DNA of 64,000 bases from Lumbricus terrestris (lineage: Eukaryota; Annelida; Clitellata; Crassiclitellata; Lumbricidae). Shown here one piece after another: positions 33,823 to 45,129 of this stretch (its first letter is position 1; every line of letters begins with the position of its first letter). The notes below the pieces were generated by a model. That model saw only the letters and a list, made by a program, of their open reading frames with translations, had not been told where the DNA came from and did not search any database. The DNA lies in assembly GCA_949752735.1 (NCBI GenBank), contig OX457036.1, positions 8,525,692 through 8,589,691 on the forward strand. Reading direction: 5' to 3'. A program made the position numbers and the translations under genes.

Positions 33823-33999
33823 ATTACTTCGTTTTTCTGTGGACTGTTCCAGATGCCACTGAACCAAGGCATCTGTTTGTCGGGAAATACCCGACCAAGA
33901 AGTTTCCACCGTCGACCCACTTCTGCGTTCGCTCATCAGGCAACGGATGGAGGGTGAATCCGAGGCTATCCGACGGATGTCAATTCCCGGAACACTCCG
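33823..33999 (+). CDS. Giant acidic AKAP-like protein, exon 2
   Basis: The only acceptor that keeps phase with exon 1 and avoids the stop at 33795 is GGAGGGAG|ATTACTTC. Joining gives NP-D-YFVFLWTVPDATEP. The exon reads HLFVGKYPTKKFPPSTHFCV, then RSSGNGWRVNPRLSDGCQFP, and ends TCC plus G at the donor G|GTAAGC (phase 1). The pyrimidine tract before the acceptor is poor, so the left border is less certain than the right. Composition is that of a folded domain rich in aromatic and hydrophobic residues. Confidence 0.7.
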
Positions 34000-34087
34000 G
34001 TAAGCGATCACTGTTAACTTAGCCTTAGACTATGGAGGGAAAAGTGTCTTCTTGGAACATTATTTTGTATGTTTGTATGTGCACTTG

Positions 34088-34290
34088 TTATAGCGCCCCT
34101 TCAAGCACTATGCTCAGAGGCGCTCCCGACTGCAGAGCGGACACTGCATCGGAGTTTTACACCGAAGCGCTGAGCAATTGCGAGTGAAGGACTTGCCCAA
34201 GGTCCCTACGCGGCGACTTGAGGTGGATTCGAACCTCGAACCTTCTGGCTACAATGCAACAACGACACCACTACACCACCGCGCCCCACA
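34088..34290 (-). mobile_element. tRNA-derived SINE, copy 3, with complete tail
   Basis: On the minus strand: TGTGGGGCGCGGTGGTGTAG, B box GGTTCGAATCCACCTCAAG, and the body ending CGCTCTGCAGTCGGGAGCGC. A tail CTCTGAGCATAGTGCTTGAA and GGGGCGCTATAAC follows. The tail matches the 3' ends of LINE remnants in this window. Confidence 0.88.
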
Positions 34291-34329
34291 AACATTATCC
34301 CACATGCACGCACATACATGTATATCAGG

Positions 34330-34745
34330 AAGGTGAGGGTTCTCGATTGTGGGTTCCTCTGTTTGGAATGCCTCCTCTTTGACCTGCGTTCCTTTCCACG
34401 GGAATTTGTCGAACTCTTTCTATAAACTACTCAAGACGTTACCTGGGTCGGGAGCGCCTCTGAATAGTTGTCTTGAATGGATGGATGGTTGAATGGATAT
34501 CTATCTACTTGGTGTGTATTTAGATGTCTTTGTTCCCTGCGTCAGCCAGATGTTTTACCTGTTTCTATAGGACTATAGATCCTCTCTACGTGGAATGATC
34601 TTCCACCATTAGTTCGCTCCACCTTTCTCTTTGGTATATACTCGTTCCTCAGTTTTCACTCGTCTTAAATTCTGCCTTTTCTCTCGGGTTCGGTCGCACT
34701 AGGAGCGCCTCTGAGAGGCTTTTACTGAGAAAAAAGCACTTCATA
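34330..34745 (+). mobile_element. Two LINE 3' remnants
   Basis: 34330-34490 ends GGGTCGGGAGCGCCTCTGAA plus GGATGG repeats. 34530-34745 reads STWNDLPPLVRST in one frame (a LWN..PP..R.. signature) and ends CACTAGGAGCGCCTCTGAGA plus a TTCATAAA motif. Confidence 0.7.
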
Positions 34746-35102
34746 AAACCAATTGGTCATAATTCGTCTGTTTAGAGTTCAATGATGCTAACTCCATTGC
34801 TAAATACATAAGAACATATTTATATTGATTTTTGGATTTAGGATTTTGTGCTATTTTAAAACATTTGACATTGAATGGATATAGAAATAATGTATGTTTA
34901 TTTATTATAACATGCCTGTACACCAAAATGCGGATAGCAATTGGTCCCTTAAAGAATATTCTTATCTTATCTTATCTTATTAAATGCATTGCACTCTAAA
35001 CAGACGAATTGTGCAATACAATACAATACAATATACTACAATACAATATATCAAACCCTTAGTTATTGTAGGCCTACTAGTCTAGCATTTTCTGCACTAC
35101 AG

Positions 35103-35306
35103 GTCTCTACTGGACCTGGGTAGACGCGAATGCGAGAGAAAGAACCGAGTTCAAGATGGTGGCTACGATCGAGGACGACAGCCTGAACTGTACGATTGTC
35201 GTCTGGGAGCCTCTGCCCTTCATGAACAAAATCCTTGGACAGCCGATGTACAATGCCCTCTTCGTTCTCTTCTCCGAATGGGGCGTCTACGATGAGAAAT
35301 ACACGG
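35103..35306 (+). CDS. Giant acidic AKAP-like protein, exon 3
   Basis: Acceptor TTTTCTGCACTACAG and donor ACGG|GTAACC, phase 1 on both sides. Joining to exon 2 gives EHSG-LYWTWVDANARERTEF, then KMVATIEDDSLNCTIVVWEP, LPFMNKILGQPMYNALFVLF and SEWGVYDEKYT. The aromatic-rich, alternating pattern and the order W..V.......EFK ... V.WE recall the last strands of carbohydrate-binding beta-sandwich modules (CBM20 type). The similarity is weak and offered only as a lead. Confidence 0.82.
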
Positions 35307-36772
35307 GTAACCTTGAAAATCTTTGAATCTAAACGAATTAGTGAGCTTTATCTCTTAAAAATAGACCAGATAAAGGATCTCCAAATTTGCGAGTTCTTCT
35401 TTCGACTCGAACACGGTCTCCTTCCTTCGGTTTTCCAAGGGTACCTCCCGCACGCCTCTGACATCCATTCGCATTTCACTAGGAATTCATCTGCATATCG
35501 CCCTGTCAGAGCTCAATCTAACACTAGGCGTTTTACTGTTAAATCTTATGGCGCTCAAATGTAGAATAAAATACCAATTGATATTCGTCAATCCAGTAGT
35601 CTGCCGGTTCTTAAAAAGAGATTTCGTGTTTTTCTTTCCTCCACTAAATTTACTTAGAAGTGCACATGACCACATATAGGCCTAGTTAAGGTTTTAAGTA
35701 TATAGTTAAGCTTGTTTCTCTACATGCTATTTAAAATTTAAACTTTTTGCAATCTGTCATCACCTAATTTGATTTACTTTTTTTCATTTTTCGCTATCTT
35801 GTATAATATTTCTTGGAATTTTTTTACTTGGGTGACCCTCCCCAGCGGGATGTCCATCCTTTAGGGCCCCCCTTTGTAGCCAATGCATGCATATTTTCTG
35901 CTTTTTATGTCATCTTGCTTTCTAGTTGCAATAAAGCGAATTGATTGATTGATTGAATATTTATATAGCACCTTGCAATGACCTCACGAAGGCGCATGTT
36001 TATATTCGGGTAGGCCTATGTCGGGTTAGCCAAAGTAAACTGAGAAAGTTTTTTGAAAATCTTAGAATTTCGTGCTATCGAAAGTACGCTGTGACCTTGA
36101 CTCAGTTTCGAATTGTTGAGTTACCGAAAATGCGCTGGTAAACTTAGATCTCTTAGAATTTTTGGGATTTTAAAAGTGCGCTGGTAACTTTGAATCTCTT
36201 AGATTTCCTTAGAATATTGGGTTAACGAAAATGCGGTGGTAACCTTGAATCTGTTGTAATGTTGGTTTAACGAAATAGTACCCTGGATTAATAAATCGGT
36301 GAGTTCCCAACGATACCCGCCTTAGCTGTTGCTCTGCGCCCTCTGTCTCATCTTTACCATCTTTAGACAAACCCTTTGACGTGACGCAGCTCATGGTAAT
36401 CAGCTGACCAGTGAACTGCGCTAGACTTAGATTCAAGCTTTTGACAGGGTTGTTTCTAAGGATTTTTTAGAACTGCACAACCCTTTCATTTCCCATGATC
36501 CATGGTAAATAATAATAAATTATTTTAAATCGGTGGACAATGATCATTTTACTAGCTTTAACTGCACAGAAGGGTTTCTGCAACTGCACAAAACCATTTA
36601 GAACTGCACATTTTTGTGTACAACTGCACGCTAAAAAAGCCCTGGCTTTGAAATTTTGATTAAGTAATTAGGATAAAGAAATCTAGATCACGGAAAGAAT
36701 AAAATCCAAATTGATGCAAAGTATACGGATTTTGATTTTTGTTTTGACTTCTACTGCACATTTCTGTTGTAG
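35307..36772 (+). other. Intron 3 of the giant gene
   Basis: GTAACC to TTTCTGTTGTAG. After the LINE fragment there are repeats of AACTGCACA (about 36420-36630) and ACCTTGAATCT/TTAGAATTT-like units near 36040-36260. Confidence 0.8.
35313..35957 (+). mobile_element. LINE fragment: polyprotein C-terminus plus 3'UTR
   Basis: The frame reads ICEFFFRLEHGLLPSVFQGY, then LPHASDIHSHFTRNSSAYRP and RRFTVKSYGAQM, a stop, and NKIP.DIRQSSSLPVLKKRF. This is a well-known C-terminal segment of LINE polyproteins. The 3' end has GCAATAAAGCGAATTGATTG and a TTGA tail. It begins just 7 bp after exon 3 of the host gene and lies in sense inside intron 3. Confidence 0.88.
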
Positions 36773-39700
36773 TTATTGCTCTTGACAAGGTGATGCTGTT
36801 CGATTCGAAAGTGATGCAGCACGCTCACGTTCCTCGTCGTCACGGCGAATCGAACCCAGTCAGCATGTGGCAGAAGTTTCTCGGCAGCAGAACCCACGAG
36901 ACGGCAGGCGGCGACCCTGGTAAGTCAGCCTCCGATACTAGTCTACTGACCGTCGAAGCGGTAGGTCAAGTTCAGGACGAGGTGGAGGTTGTTTACTGCA
37001 CGTCCTGTGAACAGAAGGACCTTGGGCGAGAGCTGGAAAGATTTTCCGCAAAGAAAGAGCTTTCCGGAATTGCTGGCCACGTCCCGGTGCATCCGAGATT
37101 CTCGTCGAAGGTGGATGATCGAAATGTAGGAGGCATTCCAGGGGAGATGGTGGATTCCACAGGTCGGGATACTATAGCGTCAAAAGCAGCGGGTGTCCTT
37201 CCATCCGGACATGCTTTGGACTTCAATGTGGAAAAGTCAAGGACATATGATAGGAAGACTTTGTTAAATGTCAATCCCTACGCAAAGCAAGAGAAAGTCT
37301 CGAACCCAGACACACTCGCCCGTTTGTGTAAAGACATATCTGTCTGTGAGTCTGTGAAGTCTGTGGAGAAGAATTCTCAGGCGAACGAAAGAGAGCTGCA
37401 TTCAGAGCCTGCCCCGTTTAGTAATGGCAATAACGGAGAGGCTCCACATGTGTCAGTGGCAGCTTGCCATTCTGGGGATGAAAAGTTGCCGCAAGAAAGG
37501 CCAAGCAGGGATGACTCGGCGACCTTGAAGACCTTTGACCTTGTCGACGAAAGCAGAAAGGTCAGGAACTTCGGAATAACGACGTCAAAGGCTAAACTCA
37601 GCGTCTGCGGTGAGGAGGACAATAAACCCTACGATAGTATCGATGCATCTAATCAGCGGGAAGGAACTCTAAATCCAAACGCGGAAGCATTCAGCGGCTT
37701 GACCTCTGAAGCAGCTCTTCCATCTGACTCTGACGAAGAATGGCTCGTCTCTGAGCACGCCATAGATTCGTCTGTGGCAGAGATTGTCAAGGAAACGGAA
37801 TCTCCACGAAAACTTCGTGACCTGGAATCGGAATCCAAACCCCAGCCTTCCTCCCAAGCTGATCTCTCGGCGAACTTAAGTCTCTCTGATGACCCGGATC
37901 GTTGTTGTTACCTGCCTGAACCCAAGAATCTCGAGTGCAACGCTCAAGGTGATACTGGAAAGGGAAAGTTCATCCAACTTACCCAGACGTTTGCCATTTG
38001 CGAAGGCTCCGACAAGACGTTCTTTATAAAGAACGTAGTAGCCTCCGAAATATCTGTTGACAGAAGTGCTACTCCGGAAACCACGGATTTGAAGATCGAG
38101 CGTAAAGCTGGTGATGTGGATCCAAGCATGAATTACGATGTCTTGGAAGAACAGATTGGGAAGGGTTCTGATTTTCAGCTGGATCTTTTCTCGGTTTTTC
38201 CATCTGCTGATGTCAATGACGAACTTCCGGTGCTTGATGTCAATGACGAACTTCCGGTGCTTGATGTTGCTGAAAAGGAAGATGTCTCTTCGCCAATTGT
38301 TGGCGTTGATGTCGCCGATCTGCTCTACGATTTTGAAGCTACAGGTGTAAGCAATACAGGTTTTAGCAATACATGTGTAAGCAATACATGTGTAAGCAAT
38401 ACATGTGTTAGCAATACAGGTGTTAGCAATACAGGTGTAAGCAATACAGGTGTTAGCAATACAGGTGTTAGCAACTCAGGTGCAAGCAATACGGGTGTAA
38501 TAAGCAACTCAGGTGCAAGCAGTGACACTCAATACGACTCTGCAGATGAGCTTAGTAATCAGGATCTCGGTTGGTTTAAAAAGGAAACAGGAACCCACAT
38601 TGTCGGAAGTCCAGACCGTGATGACGAATGTCTGATAAGTTGGGGTGCCGTTGGGAATCCTGTTGACCATCCAGTAAACGACTCAATGACGTCAGCTGTT
38701 TTTGGAAGTCCAATGGCTCATTCCAGTCTGAAGATTCTCGATACGTTCGGAAATTCCTTTAACAACACGAGTCTCATTTTTCGGGACGTTCCCGAAGACG
38801 TGTCTGACCATCCAGTTAACAAAAGAAGTTTGATGATTCTCGAGGACGAATATTCCTCATACGCATCGGCCGACAATCACATCACCGTAACCTCGGAAGA
38901 AATCAAAGGCGGAAGTCAGGATACGCGATCAATCGACAACACATGTCGCATGAATCAATATTCTATCGATAATCTTTTCGATCTTTCTGTGAACGGCACG
39001 AGTCTCATGAATCTGGATCAGTATTCGCCGAGCGCATCAACCAATTATTCTCGGAACGCTGTAGCTTCAACAGAAATTCGAAGCAGGAGTTCAATTACCA
39101 GGTCAGTTTATGAGACAACTATGGCTGCTCGTAACGCCGCTAGGAATCCAGTGGGTCGCTCATCATTCAATGATAGCAGCTTGATAGATTTTGATGAATG
39201 TTCGTTGTACCCAATTGCTGATGCTCAGAACATTCTAACTTCGGCAGAAACTGAGGACGGAGGGCTAGCTACTCGTTCCAGCCTCGTTACTGAGTCTGAA
39301 CGGAATGTCATCGTGAATGAGACCAGTGAGGTAACACGAGATGAGTGTCTGTCCATGTCTGCTGCAGTACCCGATACTCAGAACGTTATGTCGTCGGCGG
39401 AAATCAAAGGCGTTGATTTAATTGCCCATTTAATTGACAATGCGAGTGTGACTGCTGAAAGTGACAATGCGAATCAATCGCATCTTTCAGGGAACGACTC
39501 AAATCTGATAAGTCTCGACGATTGCTCCAATACACAGAACATTGTTGCTTCATCAGAGGTCAAAAGCATGAACCCAACTGCTTATTCGGTTCATGACGGA
39601 ACTCCGATTAACCGGGATGCCACAGAGGATGATATGACTGGTCATTCTGTGAACGATTTAAGTCCGATGATACACGATACGTGTTCATCAAACGCAGAAA

Positions 39701-42700
39701 CTGATTCTCAGAACGTTGTTGCTTCGTCTGAAACGAATGCTGCCTCGAACGTTGCCGTTATGGAGCTGTACCCTTGCGAAGAGCGCCATTACAAGGCGTA
39801 TCAGTATTTCGTGAATCAGATCAGAAGAACGCAGGACTGTCCGTGCAATCCGATCGACCGGAAGTCACTCAACGACCTCATTCCTTACTTCGAGCTGGAC
39901 GACGAGGTGACTGAATCCCCATTTCCGGAAAGCATGCCTGACGAAAACCTGAACACCAACAACGAAACTCTGGATTTTGATGATCGTCCGGAAATACGAG
40001 GAGTGACCCGGAGTCAGTTGGAGCACTACTCCCAGTCGATTGTTCTTAGTGGTAAGAGGCAGAGGAACGCGTCAGGGGTATCCAACGAAGAACCCCATTC
40101 GCAGGAACTGCCTGCTATACCAGAGGAAGATCTACCCGCCGATGCCTCGGAGCAATGGGGGGATGGCATTGCTGCGTTTGAATATTCATCTGCGTCCGAT
40201 GATGCTGAGGTTGAGACTGAAACGTTCACAGAACCACTGGCATTTCGTCAGACTTATGATGAACATTGCGAAACACGGATGCTCTGTAATGCCAAAAGTC
40301 CATTTCTTTATTTCGACGATGTCCACTTTTCATCACAGGAAGGAGACGACACAGAGTCGACTGAATCACCTAAACAGGAAGACGATACTGGCAAGATATT
40401 CACTGAGGCAGCTGACGTAGCAGAGGAAAAGGAAGGCAGTAGTGAAGAAAACGATTCGTACGAAGATGCTCAAGATAACGTTGACGCTCAAGATAACGTT
40501 GACGCTCAAGATAACGTTGACGCTCAAGACAATGTTGACGCCATTCCGATAAACTATGAAGAGAAATGCGAGGAAAACTTGAAGATCTTTCGTCCTTACC
40601 TTCCCAACTGCTCCGGCTTTGCAACGACGCAGCCGTACGCCACCCGGTGTGAATCCCCTCCTCCGCCAAAGACCTTCTACACCATTTCCGGGAAGTGTTG
40701 TTTTCTGGATGAATCGGAATCGACCAACAATCGCCCAGATGATGCTTTTACTAGTAGCTCGTGCGATTTACCAGCTGACGATGTGGAGGGTGTCACTGCT
40801 GGATGGTCAGAAGAAAATACATCGAGCAGTTCGGATAAGAAATGCGTGGATAAAAATCCACTTTCTGAGAATGCAGAGGTACTTAGAGATTCACTGAAAG
40901 TGTTTGTTATTCATACGGAAGGCGACTACCAGGCTCAGCAATCGATGGACTGGACGACGACGGTGCCTTCTCATCGACAGGTGAAGCCTTTCGAAGAGAA
41001 ATGGAAAGTCAGCGGAGGATCTGGGGAGAGTCAGTCCGTGGTTGCAGCAACTGACTCAGAGCGCCTCAAGGACGACAGATCTTCTACCGCTGACCAGAAC
41101 CTCTGGCTAAGGGGAATAGAAGAAGGATCTGATGACAGCGAAGGTAAAAGGCTGATACGGGATCTCAAGGACTTTGCCCGGACAGCGGAGGACTCGCTGA
41201 GGGTTGTAGAAGATGATGATGACTCCAGCGCAGTGTTCCGACCGCAGTTGACTTCGGACTTGCCAAGAGTGGACTGGGATGAAGCACGGAACGGTAGTCT
41301 TTCTGCAGCCTTTGGCGTAGACAACGATTATTTTTATAGCCTTCACAGAGATCGAAATCATTGTGAGCTCCCAGATTTCGAATGTGATCAGAGCATCTTA
41401 GTAACTGGAGACGAAGAGTCCACAGACATCTCTGACGAGTACAGTCATCCCGGACTGAAGGTGTTTCGTGTTCCAAAGTGTGTGCTGAAGGGAATCGTAA
41501 ATTATGAGAACGATTACGACGACGACGTGGTGACAGCGGTGGACGAAATGACTGAACCAGCAGCTGATGATACTCGCTCTGAACAGAGACTTCAAGGTTC
41601 GAAAACTTTGCCAAAGGACAGCCATCGTGAATTCAACGCAAACAACCAAAGTAATACCAATGATGATGGTCCGTGCTGTGTTGCGAGAAATACCTGCGAG
41701 GAACGTGCTGCGTCCGACGTAAAGCAGAGTTCCATTCGCTATGTTTCTGCCGTTTCTTTTGCCGAAACGTGTCACGGCTGTGTTCAGAAAAATTGTAAAC
41801 ATCCGACTGGCGTCCACACTGAGACCCAGATGAGTTCCCGCAGTGCTGGGTGTTCTTGCAGACTTGCAGGACTGCACCATCAGTGTAATGCCTTAGACCG
41901 CGTCCTACCCATGAACAGATTCAATCTCTCGGATGCTGGGAGTGGCCCGACTTGTGAATCTCCCCACCCAACAGTGGCGGAGAGTCTCCAGCTTCCAGGA
42001 CCGGAGAGCATCCTTCATCCCTGCCTGGAAGCTTGGTTCTGTAGCGAGACGGCGAGAAACGGGAAACCGAACTCGTTCATGATCGAGTCGGAAGCTCAGA
42101 CGGAAGAGGAATCGACCGGTCTGCTGGCGAACATATCCGACAGCACGAGAGGACCGAGGATTGCCGAAGGAAACGCCACGGAAGTTGCCGAGCAGGTGAC
42201 GCGTTACGGGACGGCTGGCTTCACGGTTCATTGCGCCGACAGATGCAAGTCTCCGATCAAGTCGTCCGGATCGTATTCCGGACCGGAAGCGGATGCATCG
42301 GAATCCTCCATCAACGAAGGATTTGTGAACTACTCCCTGATGGACTCCGACTCGGGAGAGAAGTGTATCCCACAAGGAGCAAGCTTTATCCCGTCTGCCT
42401 ACGTTGAAGGCTGCGAGAGCTTCACGTGCAACGTTGCGAGTGAGACTGGTCTCGCAGCTTGCAGGCCGCTTATCGACCTTGACGATGCGTCAAGGTTGGG
42501 TTTGACGAGCGATGACAAAACCAGAGAGAGATGTGAGACGCCGTTGATTTACTGTGAGAAGAGTGAGGTTGAATCTGTTCCGCTTGAAGGGAGTGAGCAT
42601 GGGGATTTGAACTTTGAACTTGGCGGCAAGTCAAGCTTCAATTGCCTCGTGGGAACAGACGCGCTGCCCTTCGAGGACGATTCGTATCTGGACTTCGAGG

Positions 42701-44265
42701 ACAACGAGATGGAAGAAAAGAAGCAAAAGCGTCTGAAAGAGATTCTGGACAGGGATCCAGATTTTCAGAGGATTCTGGATGGCAGGTCTTCTTTCGCCTG
42801 CTCCCCCTATCAGAGCATGGATTTCGTGCTTGAGGATGACGCGGGAACAGACTCGGTGCCCTTCGAGGACGATTGGTATCTCGACTTTGCGTACAACGAG
42901 ATGGAAGAAAAGAAGCAGAAGCGCCTCAAAGAGATTCTGGACAGGGATCCAGATTTTCAGAGGATTCTCGATGGCAGGACTTCTTTCGCCTGCTCCCCCT
43001 ATCAGAGCATGGATTTCGTGCTTGAGGATGACGCGTTTGAGGAAGAGTCGACAGAAGACGAGAATGAGATGGCGATGGAAAAGACGAACGAGGAAGGATC
43101 GAAGGTGGAAGAAGATCAGCTGGAGAAGGAAGAGGACAGAGGGCATGGCGTTGAACAAGTCAGGGATCCACTTTGTTTCATGAACCTACCACAACCACCA
43201 GTGGAGACAGACAAAAACAAAGAGGAAAAGCCGAAAATGGAAGACCAGATGGCAATGGAAAAGAACAACGAGGACGAAGGGTCAAAAGAAGCGGCTAAGC
43301 TGCTGGAGAAGGAGCAGGACAGCGGGCAGTACGACGAACGCTTCCAGGATCCACTCTACTTCATGAATCGACCACCATCTCCGTTTGCAGACGACTGGTT
43401 CACTGACCCCGGTCCCAACAGATTCGAAGAGCATTTCACTCAGGGTTCCACAGCATGCGAAGACTTCATCCGCAAGACGACCATCGCTCTGGAGAAGTAC
43501 TACCAGCAGGCACTCGCTGGAAACTGCACAGTCGCCCGTCAGATTAAGCAGGTACCACCACTCTGCCGGGAGCCAGCCGAAAACGAGAAAGAGCTTAGCT
43601 CCGACAATGTCTTCCTGCCCGGCGATCTCCCACCGGAAATGGAGCAGCAGGCACGACCGGATGATGCCTCGATGGACTCCGTGTACCTCACTCCGGTTTT
43701 CAGTCCGTTTCTGGATGACATTCCGATGGATCCTTGCTCCAGCGACAGTCCCGACTTCGTCGACTCAGAGGGACTGGAGTCGTCGTCGAACTTTGCCTCC
43801 TGCTGTTCGTCGAAGGACTTCACGGAGGGCTTCTGCGTTCCGAAAACGCCAACGTCCCACTTGGACTTAGTCAGCGATGTCCTGCGTGGACTGAGAGCTG
43901 CTGCTGCGGATGACGTGAGGCTGCAGGGGATTTCAGTTGAGGATGCTCCAGACAACAATGAAAGTTCATCTCGCCATGTTCCAGACATCCAGACACTTTC
44001 GTCGAAGGATATTCCTGATAACCCCGCCAGCCTCCATTCCACGCCTGATGGATCATCCTGGGGCACTGCTCCAGACAAGGAAGGGCTGGACTCAAGTGGA
44101 AGCAGTTTCCAGTCTGTTCTGGTGGAAGGCAACACGATGGATGTCGTGGCCGATTGTCTGGTGAAGAAGGCGATCGACTATGCCCAGCATAAGATACTCA
44201 TGACGACCAGTTCGCTGCCGTTCAATCTCACAGTCACTGACTGCAGTGGCGAAGAAGGAGGTTAG
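36773..44265 (+). CDS. Giant acidic AKAP-like protein, exon 4 (7.5 kb, to stop)
   Basis: Acceptor TTTCTGTTGTAG, phase 1. It joins exon 3 as EKYT-V-IALDKVMLFDSKVMQ and runs 2,496 codons to TAG at 44263-44265, for a total of about 2,681 residues. The protein is rich in Asp, Glu, Ser and Asn and probably mostly disordered. Visible parts (residue numbers from 28727): tandem VNDELPVLD near 665; SNTGV pentapeptide run about 708-767; five or six degenerate modules (N.SLI..D.CS ... Q.VVASSE) about 840-1184; DAQDNV run about 1418-1440; RVDW at 1683 (possible PP1 docking); a 64-residue near-identical tandem duplication about 2145-2272; an amphipathic helix ADCLVKKAIDYAQHKIL near 2643-2659. The helix fits the RII-binding pattern of A-kinase anchoring proteins. 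No transmembrane segment or enzyme motif is seen. The stop overlaps a donor-like GGAG|GTTAGT, so a further exon is not excluded. Confidence 0.9.
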
Positions 44266-44284
44266 TCAACGACGTATACAACAA

Positions 44285-44517
44285 TGATGTATGTACGTGT
44301 GTAGGTATGTGTGTGTTTGTGTGCAACTGTGCATGTATATATGTATGAATGCATGTAGTATGTACATACATACCACATACATTCATACTCGCATACATAC
44401 TTGTATGTATGTATATTTGTATGTATGTATGTATGTATGTATGTATGTATGTATGTATGTATGTATGTATGTATGTATGTATGTACGCATGTATGTATGT
44501 ATGTATGTATGTATGTG

Positions 44518-44549
<32 letters not shown>

Positions 44550-44632
44550 TGTATGTATGTATGTATGCATGTATGTATTGTATGTATTGTATGTATGTGT
44601 GTATGTATGTATGTATGTATGTATGTATGTAT
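44285..44632. repeat. TATG tetranucleotide array
   Basis: Degenerate then regular TATG units, about 55 copies, beginning right behind the stop of the giant gene. If it is transcribed as 3'UTR, the mRNA would carry this array. Confidence 0.95.
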
Positions 44633-45125
44633 GCAACCGGTAATTACCGTAGCATGTATTATTGTAGCGCCATGCATACATGTTAATATATAATGTATGC
44701 GTTTACTTTGTATGAAGAAAGGAAATGTTTGTTCTTAGGTTGTGGCTTTATCTTATAATTATTATACTAAGACATGTTAATCATTGCACAATGCACATGT
44801 ACACATTGTACATGTATGTTAAGATGGTTTCATTACTTAGAATTGTCATGAACTCAATCTAGATTCTAGATGACCTCTGTGAACCACCTGGCATCAGACT
44901 ATGTAATGTGTAATATGTATGTATGCAGGTGAACTTATCCAGCGGAACTCTGCAGTCCCTTTTGTATTCCCTGTTGTGATCAACAGATAACTTACTCTTA
45001 AAATGATGATGTCGTATCGCATTTGAAAACTTATTTATATAGCGCCTCTCACAATTATAGCTATTCAGAAGCTCAGCTTGATGCCCCCGAGGAAATAAGA
45101 AAGTCTTCAAGTTGCGAAGGGATTA
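44633..45125. other. Flanking AT-rich sequence
   Basis: Includes ATTTATATAGCGCCTCTCAC at about 45033, the retroposon tail motif in reverse. No gene is seen. Confidence 0.45.
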
Positions 45126-45129
45126 GCAT

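Larger units (their letters stand above)
34000..35102 (+). other. Intron 2 of the giant gene
   Basis: GTAAGC to TGCACTACAG. Contains SINE copy 3, two LINE 3' remnants and a TTATC array near 34960. An inverted repeat is also present (AATTCGTCTGTTTAGAGT at about 34760 and ACTCTAAACAGACGAATT at about 34992). Confidence 0.75.

Noticed and set aside
42631..43158. 175-codon minus-strand frame in the giant exon
   Set aside because: Antisense shadow of the tandem-duplicated coding segment.
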